64,000 bases of DNA from Rhodoferax sp. (GCA_031291295.1 JARLJI010000102.1:62001-126000), one strand, 5' to 3'. Positions 49,762 to 58,633 are shown, counted from the first letter of the stretch. Translations and numbers: made by a program. Notes: generated from the sequence alone by a model not told the origin.

Positions 49762-50669
49762 ACCTTGCCTCCGACCGCTGCCTTGGGCGCATCCTGAAAC
49801 ACGCCCGGCACCACGGCGCGATGAAAGCCGCCGAATTCGCGGATGGCCGGGCGCTGGCACGCCTCGCCGTCCGGCAGCACAAAGGGCCAGCCCATGCGCA
49901 CCTGCGGCCGCGCCCCATCTACGCGCAGCGTGTCCCCGCTGATGAAGCTGGCCGCGGGGCTGAGTAAAAAGACAATGGCCGCGGACACTTCGGCCTCATT
50001 GCCGAAGCGCCCCAGCGGCACGGTCTTGCGCATGGCGCGCAATTGTTCCGCCGCCTCGGGCGGGTAATGGTCCATGCCGCTCGACGCGATGTAGCCCGGC
50101 GCCACCGCGTTCACGCGCACGCCGCTGCGGGCCCATTCCAGCGCCGCCGTTTCGGTCAGGCTCACCATGCCGGCGCGCGCCGCGCCGCTGTGGCCCATGC
50201 CGGGCATGGAGCCCCAGATGTCGGCCACGATATTCACGATGGCGCCGCCGTGCGCGGCCATGGCCTGGCGGTAGCATTCGCGCGCCATCAGGAAGCCGCC
50301 CGTGAGGTTGGTGTTCAGCACCGCCTCCCAGCCCTTGGCCGAGATGGCTTCGAGCGGCGTCATGTACTGCCCGCCCGCGTTGTTGACCAGGCCGTCGATG
50401 CGGCCCCGCGCGGCCATGACCGCCTGCACCAGCGCCACCACGGCGTCTTCCTGGCGGATGTCGCAGCTGTGCCAGCTGGCCTGGCCGCCATCCAGGGCAA
50501 TCTCGTCCTGCACGGCCTGCAGCTTGTCGGTATTGCGCCCGACGAGCACCATGTGGGCGCCCAGGCGCGCCAGCTCGTGCGCCGTGCAGCGGCCAATGCC
50601 CGAGCCGCCGCCCGTGACCACGATGACCTGCCCGGCAAACAGCCCGGGCGCGAAAATGGATTGATACAT
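49758..50669 (-). CDS. Short-chain dehydrogenase/reductase of the atu operon (AtuB/AtuG-like)
   Basis: The 303-residue SDR has the cofactor motif VTGGGSGIGR, the NNAGG segment and a modified active-site region: YxxxK would be expected after VNIVADIWGSMPGMGHSGAARAGM, but the Tyr is replaced (HSGAARAG), so the classical Tyr/Lys catalytic pair is not evident. This is seen in enoyl-CoA reductase-like SDRs. Pseudomonas has two SDRs, AtuB and AtuG; which one this matches cannot be decided. It follows atuR with a one-base overlap (TGATG) and overlaps atuC by four bases. Confidence 0.8.
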   Translation of the reverse strand: MYQSIFAPGLFAGQVIVVTGGGSGIGRCTAHELARLGAHMVLVGRNTDKLQAVQDEIALDGGQASWHSCDIRQEDAVVALVQAVMAARGRIDGLVNNAGGQYMTPLEAISAKGWEAVLNTNLTGGFLMARECYRQAMAAHGGAIVNIVADIWGSMPGMGHSGAARAGMVSLTETAALEWARSGVRVNAVAPGYIASSGMDHYPPEAAEQLRAMRKTVPLGRFGNEAEVSAAIVFLLSPAASFISGDTLRVDGARPQVRMGWPFVLPDGEACQRPAIREFGGFHRAVVPGVFQDAPKAAVGGKV

Positions 50670-51397
50670 CAAGCTTCTCCTGTGAACAGCGCCAGGGCCT
50701 GCGCGCTCAAGCCGTCGAGCGACTGCGAACCCTGCGGCGAAAACCACTGAACCGACCAGTTCAGCGCGCCAAAGATGAACAGCCGCGCGGTACGTGGATC
50801 GGCCTTGAGGGCGCCGGCCTCGTGCAGCGCCCGCAGCGTGGGCATCCACTGCGCCTCGTAGGCGCCCGTCAGTTGGGAGATGCCCTCGCGCTGCGCGTCG
50901 TTGAGCGAGCGCCATTCGTAGAGCATCACGGGGATGAAGTCACTGCCGGGGCCCAGCAGCACCTCGAAGTGGTTGCGAATCAGCGCGCGCAGCCGCTCGC
51001 GCGGCGCAGCATCGGCCGGTACGCGATCCAGCGCCGCCTGCTGGCTCTGGGCGGCCTGCGCCATGCCCTCCTGCATCACCACATACAAGAGCGCGTTCTT
51101 GCTCTCGAAATGATAGAACGGCGAGCCGCCGCGCATGCCGGCCGCGGCCGCGATGTCGCGCGTGCTGGCGGCCGCGAAGCCCTTGGTGCGGAACAGCCGC
51201 GCCGCGCCCTCGATGACCAGGCGGCGGCGGTTGCCCTCGTCCAGTTCGGAGTCGAGCTTGCGCGGCCGGCCCCGGGGCCGGCCGGGCAGGCTCGCCGTGG
51301 AACGACGCCCACGCAGGGTTGGCCCGGACGAAGGGGAAATGCCGGGAGCCGTCGCGCCGGCATCGACGGTTGCTGAAGCGTGCGGGATTTTTGACAT
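50669..51397 (-). CDS. atuR: TetR-family repressor of the atu operon
   Basis: The 242-residue protein has a TetR helix-turn-helix (LVIEGAARLFRTKGFAAASTRDIAAAAGMRGGSPFYHFESKNAL, about residues 60-102) and a ligand-binding C-terminal domain. The first ~50 residues are Ser/Arg/Pro-rich with GRPRGRPRKLDSEL, an AT-hook-like extension. It is the first gene of the operon and overlaps the next gene by one base, so it should repress its own transcript. The palindrome at 51420-51455 is the likely operator. In Pseudomonas atuR is divergent from the operon instead. Confidence 0.85.
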   Translation of the reverse strand: MSKIPHASATVDAGATAPGISPSSGPTLRGRRSTASLPGRPRGRPRKLDSELDEGNRRRLVIEGAARLFRTKGFAAASTRDIAAAAGMRGGSPFYHFESKNALLYVVMQEGMAQAAQSQQAALDRVPADAAPRERLRALIRNHFEVLLGPGSDFIPVMLYEWRSLNDAQREGISQLTGAYEAQWMPTLRALHEAGALKADPRTARLFIFGALNWSVQWFSPQGSQSLDGLSAQALALFTGEA

Positions 51398-51419
51398 GCC
51401 CGCAAAGATAGCAGAGATG

Positions 51420-51455
51420 TTTATTTATAGCAAGCGGTTGCTTTGTATAAATAAA
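51420..51455. promoter_or_regulatory. Nested palindromic operator upstream of atuR
   Basis: TTTATTTATA (51420-51429) and TATAAATAAA (51446-51455) are perfect inverted repeats. Inside them AGCAA (51429-51433) and TTGCT (51438-51442) form a second palindrome. The element begins 22 bases before the atuR start and is AT-rich, so it should overlap the promoter. Confidence 0.65.
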
Positions 51456-51521
51456 AGCACTGCCGAAACACCCCGGCCCGCGGCTACGGCCAACAGGGGG
51501 CCTGGCAACAAACCAGGCGGG

Positions 51522-52358
51522 TCAGGCCGACCAGTTCACCAGGCCGCTCCACGCCGTGGCCAGCACCACCAGGCCGAACGCGATGCGGTACCAGGCAAAG
51601 CCGACGAAGGTGTGCGTGGCGATGTAGCGCATGAGCCAGTGGATGCACAGCCAGGCGGCGATGAACGAGACCACCAGGCCCACCGCGAACAGGGGAATGT
51701 CCGCCACCGACAGCAGCGCGCGCTCCTTGTACAGGCTGTACACGCCGGCGCCGATCAGCGTGGGAATCGCCAGGTAGAACGAGAACTCGGTGGCTGCCTT
51801 GCGCGACAGGCCCAAGAGCATGCCGCCGATGATGGTGGCGCCGCTGCGGCTGGTGCCGGGAATCATGCCCAGGCACTGCACGAAACCGACCTTGAGGGCG
51901 TCCAGCGCGCTCATGTCGTCGACGCTCTGGATGCGCGGCACCGGCTTGGCGATCTTCTCCACCCACAGGATGATCAGCGCGCCGACGATGAAGGCGCCCG
52001 CCACCACGCCGGGGTTGAACAAATGGGCCTTGATGGTCTTGTAAACGAGCAGACCGATGATGGCGGCCGGCAGGAAGCCGATCAGCACGTTCAGCGCAAA
52101 GCGCTGCGCCTGGCGCTGGCTGGGCAGGCCCACCAGGGTTTCCCGGATCTTTTGCCAGTAGTAAATGATCACCGCAAAGATGGCCCCGGTCTGGATCGCG
52201 ATGTCGAACACCTTGGCCTTGTCGTCGTCGAAGCCCAGCAGGGCGCCCGTGAGGATCAGGTGACCGGTTGACGACACCGGCAAGAACTCGGTCAGACCCT
52301 CGACCACGCCCATGACGGCGGCCTTCATCAGCAAAACAATATCCACGCACGCTCCCAT
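51522..52358 (-). CDS. uppP: Undecaprenyl-diphosphatase UppP (BacA)
   Basis: The 278-residue membrane protein has the two catalytic motifs of the family: [20 protein letters not shown] near the N-terminus and [17 protein letters not shown] in the second half. It dephosphorylates undecaprenyl diphosphate to recycle the lipid carrier of cell-wall synthesis; overexpression gives bacitracin resistance. About eight spans are visible. The start could be ATG 52358 or a GTG 12 bases downstream (GTGGATATT). The 222 bases to the next gene contain no other gene I can support. Confidence 0.93.
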   Translation of the reverse strand: MGACVDIVLLMKAAVMGVVEGLTEFLPVSSTGHLILTGALLGFDDDKAKVFDIAIQTGAIFAVIIYYWQKIRETLVGLPSQRQAQRFALNVLIGFLPAAIIGLLVYKTIKAHLFNPGVVAGAFIVGALIILWVEKIAKPVPRIQSVDDMSALDALKVGFVQCLGMIPGTSRSGATIIGGMLLGLSRKAATEFSFYLAIPTLIGAGVYSLYKERALLSVADIPLFAVGLVVSFIAAWLCIHWLMRYIATHTFVGFAWYRIAFGLVVLATAWSGLVNWSA

Positions 52359-52580
52359 CCAAAGAGCCGCGATTATCGCCGCGCCGCCGGACCCACCGGC
52401 GCCCCACCGGCGCGTGCGGCACGCTTTTCACGCCGGAGCGCTGCATTTCGCGCCGCCTGCGCTGCAGTTCGTCGCAAACCGGTGGTGCGCCAGCTTGCGC
52501 CGCGGCACAGTTCACCCCACGGACTGATCACGCCACTGAAGACACTTTTTCAACTCGCCACCCTCTTGAAGGAGATCACC

Positions 52581-53108
52581 ATGCTTTACCAAATCATCAT
52601 CCACACCCCGGCCTGGGTCTGGGGCCTGCTGCTGGCGCTCGTCTGGCTCGGCGCCAATCAACTGTTCACGCGCACCGTGCCGCTGCGTCGCGCCACCCTG
52701 CTGCCGCTGGCCATGGTCGCCCTGTCGCTGTATGGCGCGATCTCGGCGTTCGGCGCCGCGCCGCAAATCGTGCTCGCCTGGCTGGTGGCCGGCGCATTGG
52801 CCGGGTGGCTGGTGCTGCAGCGACCGCTGCCGGCCCGCACGCGCTTCGATGCCGCCACCCGCCGCTTCAGCCTGCCCGGCAGCTGGGTGCCGCTGGCGCT
52901 CATGATGGGCATCTTCCTGACCAAATACTTCGTCGGTGTGACCCTGGCCATGCAGCGGGCGCTGGCGCACGACGCCGGCTTCACCTTGGCCTTTGGTACG
53001 CTGTATGGCGCCTTCAGCGGCGTGTTTGCCGCCCGCGGCGCCCGGCTGTGGCGCCTGGCGCTGCAGCACGAGCGCACCACGCTGTCCGGCACCACCCTGA
53101 ACGCTTGA
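52581..53108 (+). CDS. Membrane protein of DUF6622-like family
   Basis: The 175-residue protein has about five hydrophobic segments and starts MLYQIIIHTPAWVWGLLLALVWLG, a pattern I associate with DUF6622 proteins. A strong ribosome-binding site (GAAGGAGATCACC) fixes ATG 52581. Its role is unknown. It precedes an exported hydrolase gene by 11 bases and probably shares its mRNA. Confidence 0.75.
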   Translation: MLYQIIIHTPAWVWGLLLALVWLGANQLFTRTVPLRRATLLPLAMVALSLYGAISAFGAAPQIVLAWLVAGALAGWLVLQRPLPARTRFDAATRRFSLPGSWVPLALMMGIFLTKYFVGVTLAMQRALAHDAGFTLAFGTLYGAFSGVFAARGARLWRLALQHERTTLSGTTLNA

Positions 53109-53119
53109 GAGGAAGCACC

Positions 53120-54232
53120 ATGAATGCCTTGACATTGCTGCGAGACCCGGGCCACCCATGGTGGAACCGGCACGTGATACCTCTGCTGCGGCGCGCCGTG
53201 TCACTTGGACCGGTCGTGCGCTACCTGCTCATCTGCGCCCTGGCGCTGCTGGCGGCGGCGGCCCAGGCCAGCGTCGGGTGGACGCAAATCGCGGGCTCGG
53301 GCAGCGACGGCCCGGTCACCGTGTTCTACCCGTCCAGCAGCGCGGCCGTGCCGGTCAAGCAGGGCCCGTACACACTCGACGCCGCCGCGCAAGGCCAGCC
53401 GGTGCGCGGCAATGGCCGGCTGATCGTGATGTCGCACGGCTCGGGCGGCTCGCCCATCGTGCACAGCGACCTGGCGCGGCGCTTCGTCGAGGCCGGCTTC
53501 GTAGTCGCGCTGCCCGAGCACCGGGGCGACAACTGGCACGACATGTCCATGGTCGGCCCGAAGAGCTGGAAGCTGCGGCCGGTCGAGGTCTCGCACGCCA
53601 TCGACGCGGTGCTGCACGATACGCGCTTTGCACCGCTGGTGGCGGGGGACCGCGTGGGCATGTACGGCATGTCGGCCGGCGGGCACACGGCGCTCGTCAT
53701 GGCGGGCGGACGCTGGTCGCCTTCGCTGCTGCTCAAGCACTGCGAGTCGGACCTGGCACAGGACTTCCAGAGCTGCGTGGGCCTGTCCACCGAGTTGCGC
53801 GGCAACCTGTTCGACGGCATCAAGAAAACCGTGGCCCTGGCCGTGATCCGCCACAAGCTGGACGACACCGCCTGGTACAGCCACGACGACCCGCGCGTCA
53901 AGGCCGTGGTGGCCGAGGTGCCATTCGCGGCGGACTTCGACATGCAATCACTGGCCGCGCCGCGCGTGCCGCTGGGCCTGGTGCGCGCCGGCCAGGACCA
54001 TTGGCTGGTGCCGCGCTTTCACATCGACGCGGTGCGGGCGGCCTGTGCCACTTGCGAAGGGGTGGCCGACGTGCCGAACGCGGGCCACGGCTCGCTCCTG
54101 TCTCCCCAGCCGGTGGGTTTGACGGGCCTGGCGGCCGAACTGCTGGGCGACCCGCCAGGCTTTGACCGCCGCCAGGTACCCGTAGCGCACGCACAGATCG
54201 TGCAGTTCTTTCGCCAACACCTGCTGCCTTAA
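53120..54232 (+). CDS. Exported alpha/beta hydrolase (platelet-activating-factor-acetylhydrolase-like)
   Basis: The 370-residue protein has an N-terminal export segment (RYLLICALALLAAAAQA, residues ~34-50) and a hydrolase fold with SHGSGGSP (oxyanion loop), the nucleophile elbow GMYGMSAGGHTAL and a late AGHGSLLSPQP containing the catalytic His. This resembles the PAF-acetylhydrolase/dienelactone hydrolase-like exported esterases. GAGAGGAAG precedes ATG 53120. Substrate unknown. Confidence 0.8.
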   Translation: MNALTLLRDPGHPWWNRHVIPLLRRAVSLGPVVRYLLICALALLAAAAQASVGWTQIAGSGSDGPVTVFYPSSSAAVPVKQGPYTLDAAAQGQPVRGNGRLIVMSHGSGGSPIVHSDLARRFVEAGFVVALPEHRGDNWHDMSMVGPKSWKLRPVEVSHAIDAVLHDTRFAPLVAGDRVGMYGMSAGGHTALVMAGGRWSPSLLLKHCESDLAQDFQSCVGLSTELRGNLFDGIKKTVALAVIRHKLDDTAWYSHDDPRVKAVVAEVPFAADFDMQSLAAPRVPLGLVRAGQDHWLVPRFHIDAVRAACATCEGVADVPNAGHGSLLSPQPVGLTGLAAELLGDPPGFDRRQVPVAHAQIVQFFRQHLLP

Positions 54233-54261
54233 AGGGCGGCCCTAGAATGAGTTTTCCTGCC

Positions 54262-54573
54262 ATGAACACATCCGCCAACACCCCCCTGACCCCCGACGAG
54301 ATCGAGCGGCTTGCCATCCGGCGCGCCAAGGCCAAGCTCGGCTGGTACATGCACGCGGCCGTGTATCTGATCGTGAATACGTTTTTGTTCGTAATGTCCA
54401 CTTACGGCTTGCGCGAGCGGCACTGGGCCATCTACCCGGCACTGGGCTGGGGCGTGGGTTTGGCGCTGCACTGGGTCTCGGTGTTTTTGCTCGGCAACGG
54501 CAGCGGCTTGCGCGAGAGCATGGTGCAAAGAGAGCGCGAGCGCCTGCAACGTCGCCAGCAGGGCGGACGCTGA
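54262..54573 (+). CDS. 2TM-domain membrane protein
   Basis: The ~103-residue protein has an N-terminal acidic/basic helix (TPDEIERLAIRRAKAKLGWYMH) and two membrane spans ending in a basic tail, the layout of the '2TM domain' family found next to LytS-type kinases. I prefer ATG 54262 over 54247: a -10-like TAGAAT (54243-54248) overlaps the earlier ATG, so a transcript from it would begin after 54247. The kinase gene follows nine bases later, and they are probably co-transcribed. Confidence 0.7.
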   Translation: MNTSANTPLTPDEIERLAIRRAKAKLGWYMHAAVYLIVNTFLFVMSTYGLRERHWAIYPALGWGVGLALHWVSVFLLGNGSGLRESMVQRERERLQRRQQGGR

Positions 54574-54582
54574 GGCGGCCTC

Positions 54583-55677
54583 ATGCAAAGCACCCCGAGG
54601 ACGCTCGTGGCGGGCAGGATCGACAGCATTGCACTGCTGCGCCACTATCTGCAGACGCTGGCCTTTTGCCTGGCGATTTCAGCCTTCCAGTATTTCGCCT
54701 CGCCCGACAAGCCGTACCAAGTGCCGCTGGTGTACTCGCTATGCATCGGCTCGGCCACCTGGGCCATCATCGATCTCGGTCGCCTGGCGTTCCCTCGCGA
54801 CCCCGAAACCGGCTGGCCGCGCGGCGTGGCCGCGCTGCTACTGGCGTTGACGGGCATCGCGGGCGGCTTCTTCATCGGAACTTTCGCGGCTGACAGCTGG
54901 TTCGGCTGGTCGTCGTGGCAGCAAAGCCCGGCGCAGATGCGCGTCTCGCTGCTAGTCGCGGTACTGGCTGGTGTGGCCATCTGCTACTACTTCTACGCCC
55001 AAGGCAAGAGCCACTATCTGCAGGACCAGATGCAGCGGGCCCAGCGCCAAGCCACCGAGGCCCGGCTCAAGCTGCTGGAAACCCAGCTCGAGCCGCACAT
55101 GCTGTTCAACACGCTGGCCAATTTGCGCGTGCTGATCAAGAGCGACCCGGCCCGGGCCCAGCAGATGCTCGACCACCTGATCGCCTACCTGCGCGCCACG
55201 CTGGGGGCCTCGCGCGCGAGCGAACACGCGCTGCAGACCGAGTTCGAGCGCCTGCGCGACTACCTGGCGCTGATGGCCGTGCGCATGGGCGCGCGCCTGC
55301 AGTACACGCTGGACCTGCCGCCCGAACTCTCAAACCACCCGGTGCCCACGCTGCTGCTGCAGCCGCTGGTGGAAAACAGCATCCGGCACGGGCTGGAGCC
55401 CAAGGTGGAGGGCGGCAGCATCGAGGTGAGTGCGCGCCGCGAGGGCGACTGGCTGACGCTGGAAGTGAGCGACACCGGCGTCGGCGTCAAGGCCGGGATC
55501 GACGGCACGCCGGCCGGCGGCTTTGGCGTGGCCCAGGTGCGCGAGCGCCTGGCCACCGCCTACGGCAACCAATGCACTCTTGAATTCATAGCACCCAGTG
55601 AAGGCGGGACAAGGGCTACACTCCGGTTTCCCTACAAAGACCCGGCCACAGCCACAGTCCGCTCCGGCGCGCCATGA
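54583..55677 (+). CDS. LytS/YpdA-type sensor histidine kinase
   Basis: The 364-residue protein has four to five membrane spans in the first ~150 residues, then the His_kinase domain of the LytS family with QLEPHMLFNTLANLRVLIKSDP (phospho-acceptor His) and a GHKL ATPase (LLLQPLVENSIRHGLEPK, SDTGVGV, GGFGVAQVRERL). It senses an unknown signal through the membrane. Its cognate regulator is the LytTR protein at 56703, but a fatty acid hydroxylase gene lies between them. Confidence 0.88.
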   Translation: MQSTPRTLVAGRIDSIALLRHYLQTLAFCLAISAFQYFASPDKPYQVPLVYSLCIGSATWAIIDLGRLAFPRDPETGWPRGVAALLLALTGIAGGFFIGTFAADSWFGWSSWQQSPAQMRVSLLVAVLAGVAICYYFYAQGKSHYLQDQMQRAQRQATEARLKLLETQLEPHMLFNTLANLRVLIKSDPARAQQMLDHLIAYLRATLGASRASEHALQTEFERLRDYLALMAVRMGARLQYTLDLPPELSNHPVPTLLLQPLVENSIRHGLEPKVEGGSIEVSARREGDWLTLEVSDTGVGVKAGIDGTPAGGFGVAQVRERLATAYGNQCTLEFIAPSEGGTRATLRFPYKDPATATVRSGAP

Positions 55678-55723
55678 ACCCCGCCGCCCCGATTGCCGAA
55701 ATTTTCGTGAAGAATCCGTTGTC

Positions 55724-56683
55724 ATGAATGTGCTCATCCTGATCCTGAAAATCGCCGTGCTCGTGGTGCTGACCGCCTCGCTCGCCGAGGCGCTGGTGCT
55801 GTCGTGGCGCCATGCGCACCGGGGCGGTGCGGCCTACGACTGGAAGGCGGCCGGCATCTCGGTGGTCGACTTCCTGGTGCGCGAATACCCGCTGCGCTGG
55901 CTGCTGCCCGTCAGCGTCTTCTACCTCGGCGCCATGGACTGGTTCTGGCAGCACCGGCTGTTCACGCTGCCGATGGACGACTGGCGCGGCTGGACCGCGT
56001 GCTTCGTCGGGCAGGAGTTCTGCTACTACTGGTACCACCGCGCGGCGCACCGGGTGCGCTGGTTCTGGTGCACGCACTCCATCCACCATTCACCGAACCA
56101 GCTCAATTTGTCGGCGGCCTACCGCTTCGGCTGGACCGGCCAGCTCACCGGCACGCTGCTGTTCTTCACGCTGGCGCCGCTGCTGGGCATGCCACCACGC
56201 GTGATCCTGCTGATGCTCACGCTCAACCTGCTGTACCAGTTCTGGATCCACGCGACCTGGATTCCGCGGCTCGGCCCGCTGGAGTGGGTGCTGAACACGC
56301 CCTCGGCGCACCGCGTGCACCACGCGTCGAATCTCGAGTACCTCGACGGCAACTACGGCGGCGTGCTGATCGTGTTCGACCGGCTGTTCGGCACCTACAT
56401 TCGCGAGCGCGCCGAAGTGCCCTGCCGCTACGGGCTGGTCACCCCGGTGGTCGGCCACAACCTGCTCCACATCGAATTCGCGCAATGGCGCGCACTGTGG
56501 CGCGATCTGCGCGCGGCTCGCTCGCTGCGCGCCGTCTGGGGCCATCTGTTCAAGCCGCCGGGCTGGCGCGCCGAAGGGCCGGGCGAGACCACCGAGGAAT
56601 TGCGCGCGCGCGCGGCCATCACATCGCCGACCGCAGGGGCCGGCCACGCCGCTGGATTGCCGCAGCAGACACCCATGGCCTGA
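55724..56683 (+). CDS. Sterol desaturase / fatty acid hydroxylase family protein
   Basis: The 319-residue membrane protein has the di-iron histidine motifs WYHRAAHR, HSIHHSPNQLN and HRVHHASN in correct order, the signature of the fatty acid hydroxylase superfamily. At least four spans surround them. The reaction would be hydroxylation or desaturation of a membrane lipid. It begins 46 bases after the histidine kinase gene and ends 19 bases before the response regulator gene, so it is probably in the same operon and may be functionally tied to that signalling pair. Confidence 0.85.
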   Translation: MNVLILILKIAVLVVLTASLAEALVLSWRHAHRGGAAYDWKAAGISVVDFLVREYPLRWLLPVSVFYLGAMDWFWQHRLFTLPMDDWRGWTACFVGQEFCYYWYHRAAHRVRWFWCTHSIHHSPNQLNLSAAYRFGWTGQLTGTLLFFTLAPLLGMPPRVILLMLTLNLLYQFWIHATWIPRLGPLEWVLNTPSAHRVHHASNLEYLDGNYGGVLIVFDRLFGTYIRERAEVPCRYGLVTPVVGHNLLHIEFAQWRALWRDLRAARSLRAVWGHLFKPPGWRAEGPGETTEELRARAAITSPTAGAGHAAGLPQQTPMA

Positions 56684-56702
56684 CGCCCCGGGTCGCGTCC
56701 AG

Positions 56703-57539
56703 ATGCATCCGATGAACCCCACCGCCCTGATTGCCGAAGACGAGCCGCTGCTGGCCCAGGCGCTGCAGGCCGAGCTGGCGCGCGTGTGGCCCGAGCTGCG
56801 TGTGCTGTCCAGCGTGGGCGACGGCGCCTCCGCCGTGCAACAGGCCTTGCAACTGCGGCCCGATGTGCTGTTTTTCGACGTGCGCATGCCGGGCCAGAGC
56901 GGCCTGGAAGCCGCCACAGAGCTGGCCGACGAATGGCCCGCGTCCGCGCCCTTCCCCGCCCTGGTGTTTGTGACGGCCTACGACCAGTACGCGGTGCAGG
57001 CGTTCGAGGCGCAGGCGATCGACTACCTGCTCAAGCCGGTGCAGACCGCGCGCCTGCAAAAAACAGTGTCAAAAGTGCAGCAGGCCCTTGCCCAGCGTGC
57101 ACAACCAGCTATCAATCTGGAAGCAAACCTGGCCACCACGCTGAGCCAGTTGCGCCACTTGATGGACGCGACCGGCACGCCGCCGCCCGCCGCCAGCGCC
57201 GGCCCGCTCAAGGTGATCCAGGCCAGCGTGGGCAGCCAGATCCGCCTGGTGCCGATCGACGAGGTGATGTACTTCGAGGCGGCCGACAAATACGTGCGCG
57301 TGCTCACATCCGGCCCCGACGGCGGCCACGAGTACCTGATCCGCACCCCCCTCAAGGAACTGCTGCCCCAGCTCGACGCCCGCACCTTCTGGCAGGTGCA
57401 CCGCGGCACCGTGGTGCGCGCCGACGCCATCGACAGCGTGACGCGCGACGAGGCCGGCAAGCTGCACCTGACGCTGCGCGGGCGTGCCGACCAGCTGCCC
57501 GTGAGCCGGCTCTATGCCCATTTGTTCAAGGCGATGTAA
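56703..57539 (+). CDS. LytTR-family response regulator
   Basis: The 278-residue protein has a receiver domain (TALIAEDEPLLAQAL; phosphorylation site in DVLFFDVRMPGQSG; FVTAYDQYAVQAFEAQAIDYLLKPV) and a C-terminal LytTR DNA-binding domain (QIRLVPIDEVMYFEAADKYVRV...FWQVHRGTVVRADAI...LPVSRLYAHLFKAM). It should be phosphorylated by the LytS-type kinase at 54583. A short dispersed repeat (57058-57121) is translated in the linker between the domains, around KVQQALAQRAQPAINLEAN. Confidence 0.9.
   Translation: MHPMNPTALIAEDEPLLAQALQAELARVWPELRVLSSVGDGASAVQQALQLRPDVLFFDVRMPGQSGLEAATELADEWPASAPFPALVFVTAYDQYAVQAFEAQAIDYLLKPVQTARLQKTVSKVQQALAQRAQPAINLEANLATTLSQLRHLMDATGTPPPAASAGPLKVIQASVGSQIRLVPIDEVMYFEAADKYVRVLTSGPDGGHEYLIRTPLKELLPQLDARTFWQVHRGTVVRADAIDSVTRDEAGKLHLTLRGRADQLPVSRLYAHLFKAM
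57058..57121 (+). repeat. Short dispersed repeat in the linker of the response regulator gene
   Basis: AAAAACAGTGTCAAAAGTGC opens the segment and CCAGCTATCAATCTGG closes it, matching the ends of the short repeat family also seen in ybiB and atuF. It is read in frame as part of the interdomain linker. The boundaries are approximate. Confidence 0.4.
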
Positions 57540-57541
57540 GC

Positions 57542-58210
57542 ATGCCCCTGCCGCCCCCCGACGACCTTGCCGCGCCCGCCCATGCCGCGGCCATTCTCGA
57601 CTTCTGGTTTGCCGACGGCCTGACGCTGGGCTGGCCCAGCCGCGACCTGAGCGTGCAGTGGTTCGGCGCGGACGCGGCGCTGGACCGGCAAATCGACCAG
57701 CAATTCGGCCCGTGGGTGCGGCTGGCGCTGGCCGGCGGCCTGCAAGGCTGGGAGCAGGACGCGGCGCCCGGCGCCACGCCCGCCAGCACCCCGGGGGGTA
57801 CGCGGCTGGCGCTGATCCTCCTGCTCGACCAGTTCAGCCGCAACATGTTCCGCGGCACGGCCCAGGCTTTTGCCGGCGATGCGCGCGCACAGCAACTCGT
57901 CAGCGAAGCGCTGGCGCAGGGCCTGGACGCGCGCCTGCCGTGGATCGCCCGCGTGTTTTTGTACATGCCGCTGATGCACGCCGAGCACTTGGCGCTGCAG
58001 GAAGAATGCGTGCGCCGCTTCAGCGCGCTGGCGGCCCAGGTGCCCGCCGTGCTGCAGGCCCGCATCGCGAGCCACCTGGACTTTGCGCGCCAGCACCGCG
58101 ACATCATCATCCGGTTTGGCCGCTTCCCGCACCGCAACGCGGCGCTGGGGCGCGCCAACACGGCGCAGGAGCAGCAGTTCCTGGAGAAAGGCCCGCGCTT
58201 CGGGCAATAG
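57542..58210 (+). CDS. DUF924 family protein
   Basis: The 222-residue all-helical protein begins with ILDFWFADGL and contains the family segment LILLLDQFSRNMFRGTAQAFAGD and the closing RFGRFPHRNAALGR. The fold is TPR-like; no biochemical function is established. It starts two bases after the response regulator stop, so it belongs to the same transcript. Confidence 0.88.
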   Translation: MPLPPPDDLAAPAHAAAILDFWFADGLTLGWPSRDLSVQWFGADAALDRQIDQQFGPWVRLALAGGLQGWEQDAAPGATPASTPGGTRLALILLLDQFSRNMFRGTAQAFAGDARAQQLVSEALAQGLDARLPWIARVFLYMPLMHAEHLALQEECVRRFSALAAQVPAVLQARIASHLDFARQHRDIIIRFGRFPHRNAALGRANTAQEQQFLEKGPRFGQ

Positions 58211-58235
58211 ACTGGCCGGCTCAAAGCCTCACAAC

Positions 58236-58265
58236 AAAAAAGCCCGCAGACAAACGTCTGCGGGC
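58236..58265. terminator. Bidirectional terminator
   Basis: A perfect ten-base-pair stem, GCCCGCAGAC (58242-58251) / GTCTGCGGGC (58256-58265), with AAAAAA at 58236-58241 giving a U tract for the minus strand. It sits between the convergent DUF924 and Tyr/Pro-rich protein genes. Confidence 0.85.
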
Positions 58266-58291
58266 TTCAAGGTACCGTCACCAGGTGACCG

Positions 58292-58633
58292 TCAATAACG
58301 ATAGTAACCGTGCCCCCGCACATAGTGCCCGTAGTAGCCGGGGCGAACCCAGCCGGCGCGGTAAATCGGGTAAGGTGCGACCATCACTTGCGGCGCATAG
58401 ACGACGGGCGCCGGCGCGTAATACGCCTGCGGCTGCACGTAAACGGGGGCTGGCTGGTAATACACGGGCGGGGGCGCCGCATACATCGGCGCGGGGAACC
58501 CGATGGCGATGCCTGGCAGGCCGATGCCCACAGACACAGCGACATGCGCCTGGGCAGCGCTGGTGGCACCGAGTGCGGCCACGGCCAGCACGGCCGCTGC
58601 AGCGGTGGCGTAAACAGAACGGTTGTTTTTCAT
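58292..58633 (-). CDS. Exported Tyr/Pro-rich protein
   Basis: The 113-residue precursor has a signal peptide (to AQAH, residue ~30) and a low-complexity mature part with PPPVYYQPAPVYVQPQAYYAPAP and a Gly/Tyr/His tail (GYYGHYVRGHGYYRY). Such PXX/Y-rich proteins are frequent in Burkholderiales and are of unknown, probably cell-surface, role. GGAGATCATC lies upstream of the start. A strong terminator follows the gene. Confidence 0.8.
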   Translation of the reverse strand: MKNNRSVYATAAAAVLAVAALGATSAAQAHVAVSVGIGLPGIAIGFPAPMYAAPPPVYYQPAPVYVQPQAYYAPAPVVYAPQVMVAPYPIYRAGWVRPGYYGHYVRGHGYYRY

